IMG/VR virus record: IMGVR_UViG_3300012926_000006
Span: 1 to 56,547 of that record
DNA length: 56,547 bases
Reading direction: 5' to 3' (one strand)
Origin: a virus
Part shown: one piece after another, positions 32,007 to 38,353 of the stretch
Position numbering within the stretch: the stretch's first letter is position 1
Layout of the letters: each line of letters starts with the position of its first letter
Notes under the pieces: generated by a model
What the model was told of the DNA's origin: nothing
Database searches by the model: none
The model's input: only the letters and a program-made list of their open reading frames with translations
Made by a program: the position numbers and the translations under genes

Positions 32007-32699
32007 ATGAACTGTCCTACTTGTAACGGAGAACTTAAACCCGTCTTACCAATGCCACACATGGACCTTGAGAAATTTAATAAGGACAAGGCCGGTGACT
32101 TGTATTGCGAAACATGCCTTGAAGGTAAAGGCTACCGCCATTTCTGGAATCATCAACTATCCGCCCAGCGCAAAGTATTAGGCTTGCCAACTAAACTAGG
32201 AGAAACAATGACACCACAATACACACTTAAAGAAATCATCTCTTTTAAACTTGCTGGACTGCCTGCGACTGAAGCCGGTATCTATTACCGTATCAAGGTA
32301 GAAAGCTGGCCTTACTCTAAGAACGGTTCAACCGGCTTATATGAAATCCCCGGCAAGTACACAAAAGGTCAGACCCTTCCGGCTCCCATCCATCCACCTG
32401 GAATTCCGCAAGACCCTAAAGCCCGTGGAACTGGCAAGAAACGCGGCAAGCTGACATTGCAAAGCAGTGATGGAAAAATATTAGCAGTAGTCAAACCTAC
32501 CCCGGCACCAAGCCCATTTCAAGGAATTGACTTGCCTTTACTGGGTCTTGTTACCGTTAGGCTTACGCACTGGGAATCTAAACACGGGGTTATCTCTGCC
32601 GACAAGCGCAATGAAGTCACGCACCTGATGTATGACTATGCGCTGAAGTCTCAGGACCACGTTCAAGCTATTGATTTCGTTTTGAAAGTCTTATCTTAA
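32007..32699 (+). CDS. Zinc-ribbon + Mu-type winged-helix DNA-binding protein
   Basis: A 230-aa protein. Residues 1-50 are a zinc ribbon (MNCPTCNGE ... YCETCLEGK). Residues 72-110 (EIISFKLAGLPATEAGIYYR) match the winged-helix domain at the start of Mu-type transposases and many phage regulators ('AGLPxTxxGIxxR...W'). A second strong start lies inside: AGGAG at 32198-32202 then ATG at 32208, giving a 163-aa form without the zinc ribbon. Probably an early regulator. Confidence 0.65.
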   Translation: MNCPTCNGELKPVLPMPHMDLEKFNKDKAGDLYCETCLEGKGYRHFWNHQLSAQRKVLGLPTKLGETMTPQYTLKEIISFKLAGLPATEAGIYYRIKVESWPYSKNGSTGLYEIPGKYTKGQTLPAPIHPPGIPQDPKARGTGKKRGKLTLQSSDGKILAVVKPTPAPSPFQGIDLPLLGLVTVRLTHWESKHGVISADKRNEVTHLMYDYALKSQDHVQAIDFVLKVLS

Positions 32700-32708
32700 G
32701 GAGTCTTT

Positions 32709-32915
32709 ATGGTTGCGCTAAACGGACCCGGTAAATATGATGACCTTTGCTCCTATGTTATGGACCAGACTCAGGCTAATCTTGCTGTGGTCTTAGTCTA
32801 TGGCGGCAATCGCGGTGAAGGCTTTTCGGTACAAACTACTGATCTACATATCTTGAAAACTTTACCAGATATGCTGGAAACGATGGCGCAACAAATAAGG
32901 GAAATGCACAAATGA
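32709..32915 (+). CDS. Conserved small phage protein (68 aa)
   Basis: YDDLCSYVMDQTQANLAVVL then VYGGNRGEGFSVQTTDLHIL and PDMLETMAQQIREMHK. A recurring phage family ('YDDLC..V...T....VVL...GG..G.GFSVQ') without known function. ATGA overlap with the next gene. Confidence 0.7.
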   Translation: MVALNGPGKYDDLCSYVMDQTQANLAVVLVYGGNRGEGFSVQTTDLHILKTLPDMLETMAQQIREMHK

Positions 32916-33244
32916 AATACTTCGGCCCTGAATGCTCTATGAAAGAAGGCGAAACCCTTGTAGACACGCCGGTCGGTGTTCAGTGCATCTATTGTGAATC
33001 ACCAATCCTAGCGGTAGAAATGGGAACCCTGGAACCTATGGGACCATTACATTACGAATGCCACATGCGAATGATCGTCGGTTCTGTCGGCCATCAGCTT
33101 AAGCAATGCTCCTGTTTTGGTGGGACTCTGGAAGACCCTGAAGGCTTGACTAAACGGGAAGCTTCTATCGTTGCTTATAAGCTCTATAGGGGCATCTATA
33201 CCGCCCATGACATCGATAAACTATTTAAAAAAGGTGAAAAATGA
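32912..33244 (+). CDS. Cys/His zinc protein (110 aa)
   Basis: VGVQCIYCESPILAVEMGTL then PLHYECHMRMIVGSVGHQLK and QCSCFGGTLEDPEGLTKREA. The CxxC...HxxCH and CxC pairs suggest two metal sites. A familiar phage family of unknown role. ATGA overlaps both sides. Confidence 0.65.
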   Translation: MKYFGPECSMKEGETLVDTPVGVQCIYCESPILAVEMGTLEPMGPLHYECHMRMIVGSVGHQLKQCSCFGGTLEDPEGLTKREASIVAYKLYRGIYTAHDIDKLFKKGEK

Positions 33245-33525
33245 TTTTTCTTGCAGCACTTGTTATCCCATTAATTCTGATCTTTTCCCCGCTTTGTGAA
33301 AAGCTGGGAATCACTGGAAAAATAGTAACCTTCATTATCGCTGCACCTATCACCTTGATTGCTGCTGCTGCAATTCAAGTAGCCGCGTCAACTCCTGAAC
33401 AACTTAAAGCAGCAGACCAAGAAGTTAGGGAACGAGACAGGAAAGAACAAGAGGCAGGCTGGCAAAAAGAAGCAGATGACGAAGCGAAAAAGAAATTCTA
33501 TAACGCTACCAAACAATACCGATAA
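33241..33525 (+). CDS. Small membrane protein with charged tail (94 aa)
   Basis: Two hydrophobic helices (FLAALVIPLILIFSPLCEKL and IVTFIIAAPITLIAAAAIQV) then a 45-residue charged helix (EVRERDRKEQEAGWQKEADD). Last gene of the plus operon; no terminator is seen before the converging gene at 33527. Confidence 0.6.
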   Translation: MIFLAALVIPLILIFSPLCEKLGITGKIVTFIIAAPITLIAAAAIQVAASTPEQLKAADQEVRERDRKEQEAGWQKEADDEAKKKFYNATKQYR

Positions 33526-33526
33526 C

Positions 33527-33733
33527 TTAAATCCAATCTAAGCTAGGTTCCGATCTTAGATGCTCCCTGGCGGTCTTCCAGTCCTTTGCCTTGATGACTT
33601 GAATCTGCACACATCCACCGTGTACAAAGTCATCAAGGAATTCCTTCTTATCCGGGTCTTTCTGTTCGTATTGCAAATAGTAAGTCTTGTCCTTGAACAT
33701 CGCTTGATGCTGAACTTTGGTAATGGTTCTCAT
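33527..33733 (-). CDS. Small hypothetical protein (68 aa)
   Basis: MRTITKVQHQAMFKDKTYYL, then VHGGCVQIQVIKAKDWKTAR. Alpha/beta. ATGA overlap with the upstream gene. Not recognised. Confidence 0.5.
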   Translation of the reverse strand: MRTITKVQHQAMFKDKTYYLQYEQKDPDKKEFLDDFVHGGCVQIQVIKAKDWKTAREHLRSEPSLDWI

Positions 33734-33912
33734 GTATAGCGGACTTTGCCGTCGATATACTGCCTGGAATCCATCGGGATTTTCTTGCCGATGTGCTCTA
33801 CAGGGTAGGTTGCCATCCAGAGGTTAAATAATTCTTTCTCTGCCTTCTGAATACCCTTCCCTTTTAGCTCCTGGTTCCTGGCTTCATCGTGGCTTTTGCG
33901 ATAGGTAACCAT
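33730..33912 (-). CDS. Small basic protein (60 aa)
   Basis: MVTYRKSHDEARNQELKGKG then IQKAEKELFNLWMATYPVEH. Basic and helical. TAATG links it to the upstream gene. Not recognised. Confidence 0.5.
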   Translation of the reverse strand: MVTYRKSHDEARNQELKGKGIQKAEKELFNLWMATYPVEHIGKKIPMDSRQYIDGKVRYT

Positions 33913-34088
33913 TATTCTTTTACTGAGAATTGGCCTGTGAAAAATTGGCCTGTAAATTGGTCACTGGTATTGATATCGCGTTGCGGCATGCGTTGCTCAA
34001 GCATAGAAACCCTGCGCTGCAAGACTATAATCGCGTCAGCCAACTGTCTTACTATCTGCAATAAATGGTCTTCTTGGTCGTGTTCCAT
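33912..34088 (-). CDS. Small coiled-coil protein with TGQF repeat (58 aa)
   Basis: MEHDQEDHLLQIVRQLADAI, then IVLQRRVSMLEQRM (coiled coil) and a tail with a tandem repeat, FTGQFFTGQF, encoded by a duplicated 15-18 base unit. GAGGGC precedes ATG. First gene of a three-gene minus unit. Confidence 0.6.
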   Translation of the reverse strand: MEHDQEDHLLQIVRQLADAIIVLQRRVSMLEQRMPQRDINTSDQFTGQFFTGQFSVKE

Positions 34089-34323
34089 GATATGCCCTCA
34101 ATAGGAAAAGTTTCTGCCTGCCAGCTACCTTAAGCACTGACCGATAAACATGGGCTAACCAACATAAACCCGGAATAAGCAAAAACTTTACTTATTGATG
34201 CCAGTCTTTCCTGGCTGCCAGTCTGATCACCGCGAAGGACTGTACCGAAAGGAGGCGCACGGCTCAAACTGCAAGGGTTATCTGCCCCACCCTATGCTAG
34301 GGTTAATCCCACCCGCTACGACT
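34089..34323. other. Non-coding gap (235 bp)
   Basis: No convincing gene in either strand. It contains an imperfect hairpin, AATAAG...CTTATT (about 34174-34196), two GCCAGTCT repeats, and CCCTA-TGC-TAGGG (about 34293-34305). The promoter for the minus unit below it should be here, but I cannot place -35/-10 boxes with confidence. Confidence 0.4.
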
Positions 34324-34518
34324 TTAATTCTCTTCAACACTCAACAACGACAACGATGTAATGATGATCGGCTTGCGTTGCAATCTTTCTTCAACTAGTG
34401 CAACGATTTGCGGATAGTTTGTGATGTTGACTTGTTCCGGCAACTTCACCACACCACCGTTAAATCCGTAACCAGTTTCTTCATTCCACATTGCACAGTA
34501 GTGATACAGATAATTCAT
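34324..34518 (-). CDS. Small hypothetical protein (64 aa)
   Basis: MNYLYHYCAMWNEETGYGFN then GGVVKLPEQVNITNYPQIVA and RKPIIITSLSLLSVEEN. Looks like a small alpha/beta fold found beside phage regulatory genes. ATGA overlap with the upstream gene. Confidence 0.55.
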   Translation of the reverse strand: MNYLYHYCAMWNEETGYGFNGGVVKLPEQVNITNYPQIVALVEERLQRKPIIITSLSLLSVEEN

Positions 34519-34850
34519 TTTTCCTCTTTGTACTCTACTGTCTCAGCCGTTGCCAGATTAAACTTTGCCGCTTCTTGTTCACCTAACAGAAGTCGGAGCT
34601 TTTCTTTTAATTGTTCGTCCGTAAAGCCTGTCAGTTGTGTTTCACCTGTGTGATGAATTGCCGTTAGACTTGGCAAGATACGATCTAAGGCCATGCCCAA
34701 AAGCCTTGCGCCGGTCGGGTTCATTTCACCCACCTTTTGCGCGTCTATTTCTTCAATCAGCCTTAAAACTAATCTCGGCCCTTGTACTTCTGCAAGCCAC
34801 TGCGGGGAACCTGGAACTAATCCTCTTGGTCTTGGTGTAGTGATGTCCAT
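34515..34850 (-). CDS. Hypothetical protein (111 aa)
   Basis: RPRGLVPGSPQWLAEVQGPR, then VGEMNPTGARLLGMALDRIL and LKEKLRLLLGEQEAAKFNLA. Helical. Not recognised. A weak AAGAAAA stands before ATG. Confidence 0.5.
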   Translation of the reverse strand: MDITTPRPRGLVPGSPQWLAEVQGPRLVLRLIEEIDAQKVGEMNPTGARLLGMALDRILPSLTAIHHTGETQLTGFTDEQLKEKLRLLLGEQEAAKFNLATAETVEYKEEK

Positions 34851-34878
34851 TGTATTTTCTTAAGCTTGAGTAAATAGC

Positions 34879-35103
34879 TTATCCAGGCATCATATTAGAC
34901 GGTCTTAAGCTACTTACAAGTTTTTCTTGTTCCGCTTTCCATTTCGCATCACGGATTGCACCATAGCGCCTTTCACGGTCGCACTTATGGGAACAACAGG
35001 GAACTTCCCTGCCATCTTCTCTGGCTTTGTTGACTTGACTATGCTGCGCCCTGAATAGCTTTTCACAGATAGGACACTCACAAAGAACTACTTTTGCGCT
35101 CAT
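34879..35103 (-). CDS. Small zinc-finger protein (74 aa)
   Basis: LCECPICEKLFRAQHSQVNK, then DGREVPCCSHKCDRERRYGA. CxC-xx-C, CC-xx-KC ligands suggest one zinc site. The ATG at 35103 lacks a ribosome site. Divergent from the 35194 gene, sharing the control region at 35104-35172. Confidence 0.55.
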   Translation of the reverse strand: MSAKVVLCECPICEKLFRAQHSQVNKAREDGREVPCCSHKCDRERRYGAIRDAKWKAEQEKLVSSLRPSNMMPG

Positions 35104-35113
35104 GAAATTTATT

Positions 35114-35172
35114 TTGCGAAAACTCAAAGATAATACTTGTATGTACCTATATTGAGGTATATAGTTCTACTT
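35114..35172 (+). promoter_or_regulatory. Promoter with spacer operator (copy 1)
   Basis: TTGTAT (35137-35142), 17-base spacer, TATAGT (35160-35165). The spacer and -10 contain TACC-N8-GGTA (35144-35147 and 35156-35159), matching the copy at 35885. Just upstream is TTGCGAAAACTCAAAGATA (35114-35132), also shared with that copy. A dimeric regulator is likely. Confidence 0.65.
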
Positions 35173-35193
35173 ATCAACAAAACGGAGGCAAAC

Positions 35194-35457
35194 ATGAACC
35201 AAACTAAATCCATTAAATACACAGAACTGCAAGTGGGCAATGTCGTTCGTTTTTACGGTGCTCGGTTTGAGATCGTAAATGCTGTCATGTACCGTCAAGA
35301 CGCAGACCACATCGCACAGTACGGCGTTATAAGCCACACTATGGTAGCGAAAGGTAAATGGTTAGACGGAGAAATCATCACCGGATATTTCGGTCCTACA
35401 AAGGACTGGAATTTCCAAGGCAATAGCAATGCGTCAGTAACGATTGAAATTCAGTAA
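35194..35457 (+). CDS. Small beta-rich protein (87 aa)
   Basis: TELQVGNVVRFYGARFEIVN, VMYRQDADHIAQYGVISHTM, then TKDWNFQGNSNASVTIEIQ. Resembles small phage/plasmid proteins with an SH3-like start ('LQVGDVVRFYGARFEV'). GGAGGC precedes ATG. Function unknown. Confidence 0.6.
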   Translation: MNQTKSIKYTELQVGNVVRFYGARFEIVNAVMYRQDADHIAQYGVISHTMVAKGKWLDGEIITGYFGPTKDWNFQGNSNASVTIEIQ

Positions 35458-35509
35458 TTCAAACCGCCCTGGATTCCAGCCGGGGCTTTCTTAACCAAAG
35501 GGGCAACAC

Positions 35510-35698
35510 ATGAACACTCAAACTATCCAGATGAAACGCTTGATCGCGTTCGTTGAATCGCACGGTAACAAAGTGGTTTCCAACACTGAAACAACGATCA
35601 GTGCTGAAATTGAACTCAACACCAACGGAGTTTGGAAAACTGAAGTCGAAACTTTCCCCGCTACTGTCAGCGCCGCCCGTGACTGGCTGGGGTACTAG
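35510..35698 (+). CDS. Small protein (62 aa)
   Basis: MNTQTIQMKRLIAFVESHGN then KVVSNTETTISAEIELNTNG and TVSAARDWLGY. A small alpha/beta protein common in phage early regions. AAAGGGG precedes ATG; a hairpin-forming leader lies between it and the previous gene. Confidence 0.6.
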   Translation: MNTQTIQMKRLIAFVESHGNKVVSNTETTISAEIELNTNGVWKTEVETFPATVSAARDWLGY

Positions 35699-35700
35699 CC

Positions 35701-35823
35701 ATGCGGCTCGTTTGGTGTGTCCCTGGCGTTCCTGATGACTTCAGCCGCTATACCGAAGCTGACCGATACTGTAAGTCTCAAGGCTTGTCACCACGACAGA
35801 TTTACTTTGATTACCGCTACTGA
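35701..35823 (+). CDS. Tiny protein (40 aa)
   Basis: MRLVWCVPGVPDDFSRYTEA then DRYCKSQGLSPRQIYFDYRY. It starts two bases after the preceding TAG, so it is translated by coupling, and is followed at once by a terminator. Confidence 0.6.
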   Translation: MRLVWCVPGVPDDFSRYTEADRYCKSQGLSPRQIYFDYRY

Positions 35824-35828
35824 CTCAA

Positions 35829-35853
35829 GGCCCGGATTTCCGGGCTTTTGTGT
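35829..35853 (+). terminator. Terminator of the 35.2 kb operon
   Basis: GCCCGG-ATTT-CCGGGC (35830-35835 with 35840-35845) then TTTTGTGTTTT. Confidence 0.85.
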
Positions 35854-35859
35854 TTTCTT

Positions 35860-35909
35860 TGCGATTTCTCAAAGATATCCTTGCATATACCATTTTTCAG
35901 GTATATACT
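35860..35909 (+). promoter_or_regulatory. Promoter with spacer operator (copy 2)
   Basis: TTGCAT (35881-35886), 17-base spacer, TATACT (35904-35909). A perfect palindrome, ATATACC-N8-GGTATAT (35885-35891 and 35900-35906), fills the spacer. TTGCGATTTCTCAAAGATA (35860-35878) lies upstream as in copy 1. Confidence 0.75.
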
Positions 35910-35940
35910 CTGTTTCATCAACTCACAAAGGGGAAACAAA

Positions 35941-36141
35941 ATGAACGCCACTCAAACCGCAATCAAAGCATCAGCCCTAGCAAAACTAGAAGTGCTTAGC
36001 GATGACCAACTGAAAAAAGTCGTTGCTACCTTGACAGAAGATTTCCGCGATGGTGCAGACATTGCCCTTGCTTTCGCTTTGGAAGCCTTGCAAGACCGGA
36101 TGCAGCAAGCCGCGTTCGTTGAATTCTGTAACGGCATCTGA
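35941..36141 (+). CDS. Small helical protein (66 aa)
   Basis: MNATQTAIKASALAKLEVLS then DDQLKKVVATLTEDFRDGAD and LQDRMQQAAFVEFCNGI. All helical. AAAGGGGAAAC precedes ATG. First gene behind the palindromic promoter; no family recognised. Confidence 0.6.
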   Translation: MNATQTAIKASALAKLEVLSDDQLKKVVATLTEDFRDGADIALAFALEALQDRMQQAAFVEFCNGI

Positions 36142-36152
36142 GGGGAACCGCC

Positions 36153-36347
36153 ATGAAAATCACAATGTTCCTGCAATACTGGCTCCAAACCTTGATGGCG
36201 CTGCTGTGCGTACCTGTAATGCGCCTGACCGGTTTCCGTTTCAGCAAAGCTTGGCGCGGTAACTGGGTCGTCAACCATGTAGCCGCTAACCTGTGGGCTG
36301 ATGGCTACCAAGTCGGTTTTTGCCGGTTCTTTAACCGTTATATCTAA
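36153..36347 (+). CDS. Small hydrophobic protein (64 aa)
   Basis: MKITMFLQYWLQTLMALLCV, one membrane-compatible helix, then RFSKAWRGNWVVNHVAANLW and a basic aromatic tail. GAGGGGAA precedes ATG. Its stop codon abuts the ribozyme. Confidence 0.6.
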   Translation: MKITMFLQYWLQTLMALLCVPVMRLTGFRFSKAWRGNWVVNHVAANLWADGYQVGFCRFFNRYI

Positions 36348-36401
36348 TCCTGCTGACGAGTCGCGCTGATTACGCGACGAAACCGCTTAGGCGGTCCAGG
36401 A
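36348..36401 (+). ncRNA. Hammerhead self-cleaving ribozyme, type I
   Basis: All core elements are present in order. Stem I strand TCCTG (36348-36352); CTGACGA core (36353-36359); stem II GTCGCG (36360-36365), loop CTGATTA, CGCGAC (36373-36378); GAAA core (36379-36382); stem III CCGC-TTAG-GCGG (36383-36394); cleavage triplet GTC (36394-36396); stem I strand CAGGA (36397-36401). The stems are perfect and stem I is open, so it is type I. Cleavage is expected between 36396 and 36397, between two genes of one transcript. The 7-base loop II could make the tertiary contact with the stem I flank. Confidence 0.92.
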
Positions 36402-36448
36402 AATCAATCCTGCCCCGTTCCAGCGGGGTTTCACACAAAGGGGGTTTT

Positions 36449-36634
36449 ATGTCTAAACAAGAAGACCCGGCATTGTTTTTTGGCGTCTTGCCGAAAAAGG
36501 ATGTCGTGTTAGAAGCGCTGCTTGAATCTGAAAAGTTGTTAGATTCGGTCGCATTTGTCAACCAAGAAGGCGATACCGTTAAGCCTTTACGCCTGATTCG
36601 TCGGGCGATTATTAAGGTAAACACTGGTAAATGA
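36449..36634 (+). CDS. Small protein downstream of ribozyme (61 aa)
   Basis: MSKQEDPALFFGVLPKKDVV, LEALLESEKLLDSVAFVNQE, then KPLRLIRRAIIKVNTGK. AAAGGGGG precedes ATG. Between the cleavage site and ATG a hairpin CCCCG-TTCCAG-CGGGG (36413-36428) would sit near the new 5' end of the cleaved mRNA. Function unknown. Confidence 0.6.
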   Translation: MSKQEDPALFFGVLPKKDVVLEALLESEKLLDSVAFVNQEGDTVKPLRLIRRAIIKVNTGK

Positions 36635-36640
36635 TGGCTA

Positions 36641-36702
36641 TTGCACAATGTTGACAGTCATCATACAATCTAACGGGGTCAGGCTTTCCAGTTCCTGACC
36701 CC
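36641..36702 (+). promoter_or_regulatory. Promoter and leader hairpin
   Basis: TTGCAC (36641-36646), 17-base spacer, TACAAT (36664-36669). The predicted transcript begins with a 9-bp perfect hairpin, GGGGTCAGG (36675-36683) with CCTGACCCC (36694-36702), which may protect the 5' end or bind a regulator. Confidence 0.65.
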
Positions 36703-36732
36703 TCACCATTTGATAGAAGGGGTAAATCACAA

Positions 36733-36933
36733 ATGGCTAACGCGAATTCTACAGCAAAACCGGGTAAATCGAAAACGGCTCAGGCTATCGATTACCTGAA
36801 GCAAAACCCGGAAAGCAGCGTTTATGCTGCTGCTAAATTGTTTGACATCCCGCCCGGTGGAGTCTACCGCCGTCTGAAACAGGAAAAGACCCGCTGCCCT
36901 TGTTGCGGCCAGATCGTGAAAGCGGAAAAATGA
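36733..36933 (+). CDS. Small helix-turn-helix plus zinc-knuckle protein (66 aa)
   Basis: KTAQAIDYLKQNPESSVYAA, AKLFDIPPGGVYRRLKQEKT gives a helix-turn-helix; CPCCGQIVKAEK gives a CxxC pair at the end. Probably a DNA-binding regulator. AGAAGGGGT precedes ATG. Confidence 0.65.
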   Translation: MANANSTAKPGKSKTAQAIDYLKQNPESSVYAAAKLFDIPPGGVYRRLKQEKTRCPCCGQIVKAEK

Positions 36934-37226
36934 CAGGTTCTATCTTCGTTGATGCGCAAAAGATGGCTAAGCGTCATCCGTCTACGTTCTATGTACCCAC
37001 CAAGGCCCAGCTTGCCGCTATAGCGCCAGGGGCTTACGTCAAAGTCTGCGCAGGAACTGAGCGGTTTTGGGTTGAAGTCAAGTCGGTCAACGGCTCTAAG
37101 ATTGCAGGGCGTATTGACAATGATTTAGTTTGCACATCTGAGCACAGTTTGAATTGTGGCGATGACATCGAATTTGAGCCGCGCCATGTCTACCAAATAC
37201 TGCAACCACAAAAGGGACTGGAATGA
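36930..37226 (+). CDS. Small beta-rich protein, DUF2314-like (98 aa)
   Basis: MAKRHPSTFYVPTKAQLAAI then GAYVKVCAGTERFWVEVKSV and GRIDNDLVCTSEHSLNCGDD, IEFEPRHVYQI. The pattern 'G.YVKV....ERFWV.V......GRIDN.L......G..I.F...HV' resembles DUF2314-type domains. ATGA overlap with the previous gene. Confidence 0.6.
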   Translation: MTGSIFVDAQKMAKRHPSTFYVPTKAQLAAIAPGAYVKVCAGTERFWVEVKSVNGSKIAGRIDNDLVCTSEHSLNCGDDIEFEPRHVYQILQPQKGLE

Positions 37227-37513
37227 ACCGTTCTGCGTACACTACTGAACTTACTAACGGTGTTCTGTGCATTACAGACCTAAACATCGGCAAGTCTGTT
37301 ACTAATGATGCCGAAAACGTTATTGCTGACCTTATCAAAGGTGGCTGGGACTTCACTACAATTCCAGTCATTTACCGCGATAGCATTGGTATGTGGGACG
37401 GCTTGCAAGTTCTTAACGGTCGCTTTGTCGGCTTTTTTCAAATTTGCGAAGATGACCAGCTTAAAGCGGTTCAAAGCGCCTTGGATAGAGCGGAAGCCAT
37501 CAAAAACTTTTAA
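37223..37513 (+). CDS. Small hypothetical protein (96 aa)
   Basis: CITDLNIGKSVTNDAENVIA, then IPVIYRDSIGMWDGLQVLNG and LKAVQSALDRAEAIKNF. An alpha/beta protein often found beside DUF2314-like genes; role unknown. ATGA overlap with the previous gene. Confidence 0.6.
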   Translation: MNRSAYTTELTNGVLCITDLNIGKSVTNDAENVIADLIKGGWDFTTIPVIYRDSIGMWDGLQVLNGRFVGFFQICEDDQLKAVQSALDRAEAIKNF

Positions 37514-37569
37514 ACGCCGCCACGGGCCTAAAAATAGCCTTCTTATCGATTTTAACTAAAGGGGAAACT

Positions 37570-37848
37570 ATGGAAATCGAAGTTATAGCAAAAGATAAAA
37601 CTGGCGAAGTGCCGGATAACGTCATCCAAAAGATCGCTGCTGAAATTATCCCTTTGCTGTTCCGCGAACACAGTACGCCGGAAGATTCTATTAAGGCTTT
37701 GGGCGTCTGCCTTTCCGGTTTGGTTCAAATCATGGCACACAAATTTCCAGAATTGACGCCAGAAGAACATAAGCAGGTTGCTTTGGACCTGTTCAATGAC
37801 GCAATGAACGATACGACACTGGAAATAAGCCGAATGTCGGTGAATTAA
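37570..37848 (+). CDS. Small helical protein (92 aa)
   Basis: MEIEVIAKDKTGEVPDNVIQ then EDSIKALGVCLSGLVQIMAH and HKQVALDLFNDAMNDTTLEI. Helical. AAAGGGGAAAC precedes ATG. Its TAA stop interlocks with the stop of the converging gene at 37845. Confidence 0.6.
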   Translation: MEIEVIAKDKTGEVPDNVIQKIAAEIIPLLFREHSTPEDSIKALGVCLSGLVQIMAHKFPELTPEEHKQVALDLFNDAMNDTTLEISRMSVN

Positions 37849-38000
37849 AACCCAGCCGCAACCGCTCCCGCTACACAAGCGCGGACGTTATAGCCTTGAA
37901 AGCTTTCGCCGCCGTTTAGAACGATGATGACCAAAGCGCCCGACTGGTCAATAGTCCTTAAGTTCGCGCTTATCCAGTCAAGTATTTGCGTATCGTTCAT
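37845..38000 (-). CDS. Small protein (51 aa)
   Basis: MNDTQILDWISANLRTIDQS then GALVIIVLNGGESFQGYNVR and ACVAGAVAAGF. A small alpha/beta protein; 'VRACV' endings are common in phage early genes. GGATAT precedes ATG. It shares TTAA with the opposite gene as paired stop codons. Confidence 0.6.
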   Translation of the reverse strand: MNDTQILDWISANLRTIDQSGALVIIVLNGGESFQGYNVRACVAGAVAAGF

Positions 38001-38009
38001 GATGATATC

Positions 38010-38038
38010 CAAAAAAAATCCCCGGCCTAAACCGGGGT
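38010..38038 (-). terminator. Terminator inside early left operon
   Basis: Minus strand CCCCGG-TTTAGG-CCGGGG then ATTTTTTTT; arms 38020-38025 and 38032-38037. Confidence 0.85.
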
Positions 38039-38063
38039 TTATAGCTGGCTGGCTAAATAATCT

Positions 38064-38207
38064 TTACCTAGATTTACCGCGTCTAGCGGCTTCTATCAGG
38101 TCACGGCCAAGAATGCGCTTAATCGCTTTAGCGTCTGGTTGCTGGACCCGATAAGTGACCACGGAAACCGGAATAGGCTGACGGGTTTTATCTTGGTCTG
38201 GTTTCAT
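38064..38207 (-). CDS. Small basic protein (47 aa)
   Basis: MKPDQDKTRQPIPVSVVTYR then VQQPDAKAIKRILGRDLIEA and ARRGKSR. Basic. It lies between two terminators, so it is expressed only if the upstream one is passed or it has its own promoter. No clear ribosome site. Confidence 0.45.
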   Translation of the reverse strand: MKPDQDKTRQPIPVSVVTYRVQQPDAKAIKRILGRDLIEAARRGKSR

Positions 38208-38221
38208 TTTGAATGCTGAAA

Positions 38222-38251
38222 AAGAAAAACCCCACCGTTAATAGGCAGGGT
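38222..38251 (-). terminator. Terminator after late-regulator gene
   Basis: On the minus strand ACCCTGCC-TATTAAC-GGTGGGGT (two wobble pairs) is followed by TTTTCTTT. Confidence 0.7.
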
Positions 38252-38353
38252 CTTTTTACGTGCGAAGTGGCGCGGCTCTTTGTTATCCCTTGTTGGTCGC
38301 AAGGATAGAAATTCCAATTTAGCCGATTGTATACGCCTTTTTTCTCAAAGTGT

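Noticed and set aside
34195-34398. 67-codon plus frame in the 34.1-34.3 kb gap
   Set aside because: Overlaps a well-supported minus gene and has no ribosome site.
35727-35760. Second hammerhead-like CTGATGA
   Set aside because: The CTGATGA word occurs, but no stem II plus GAAA core follows, and it lies inside a gene.
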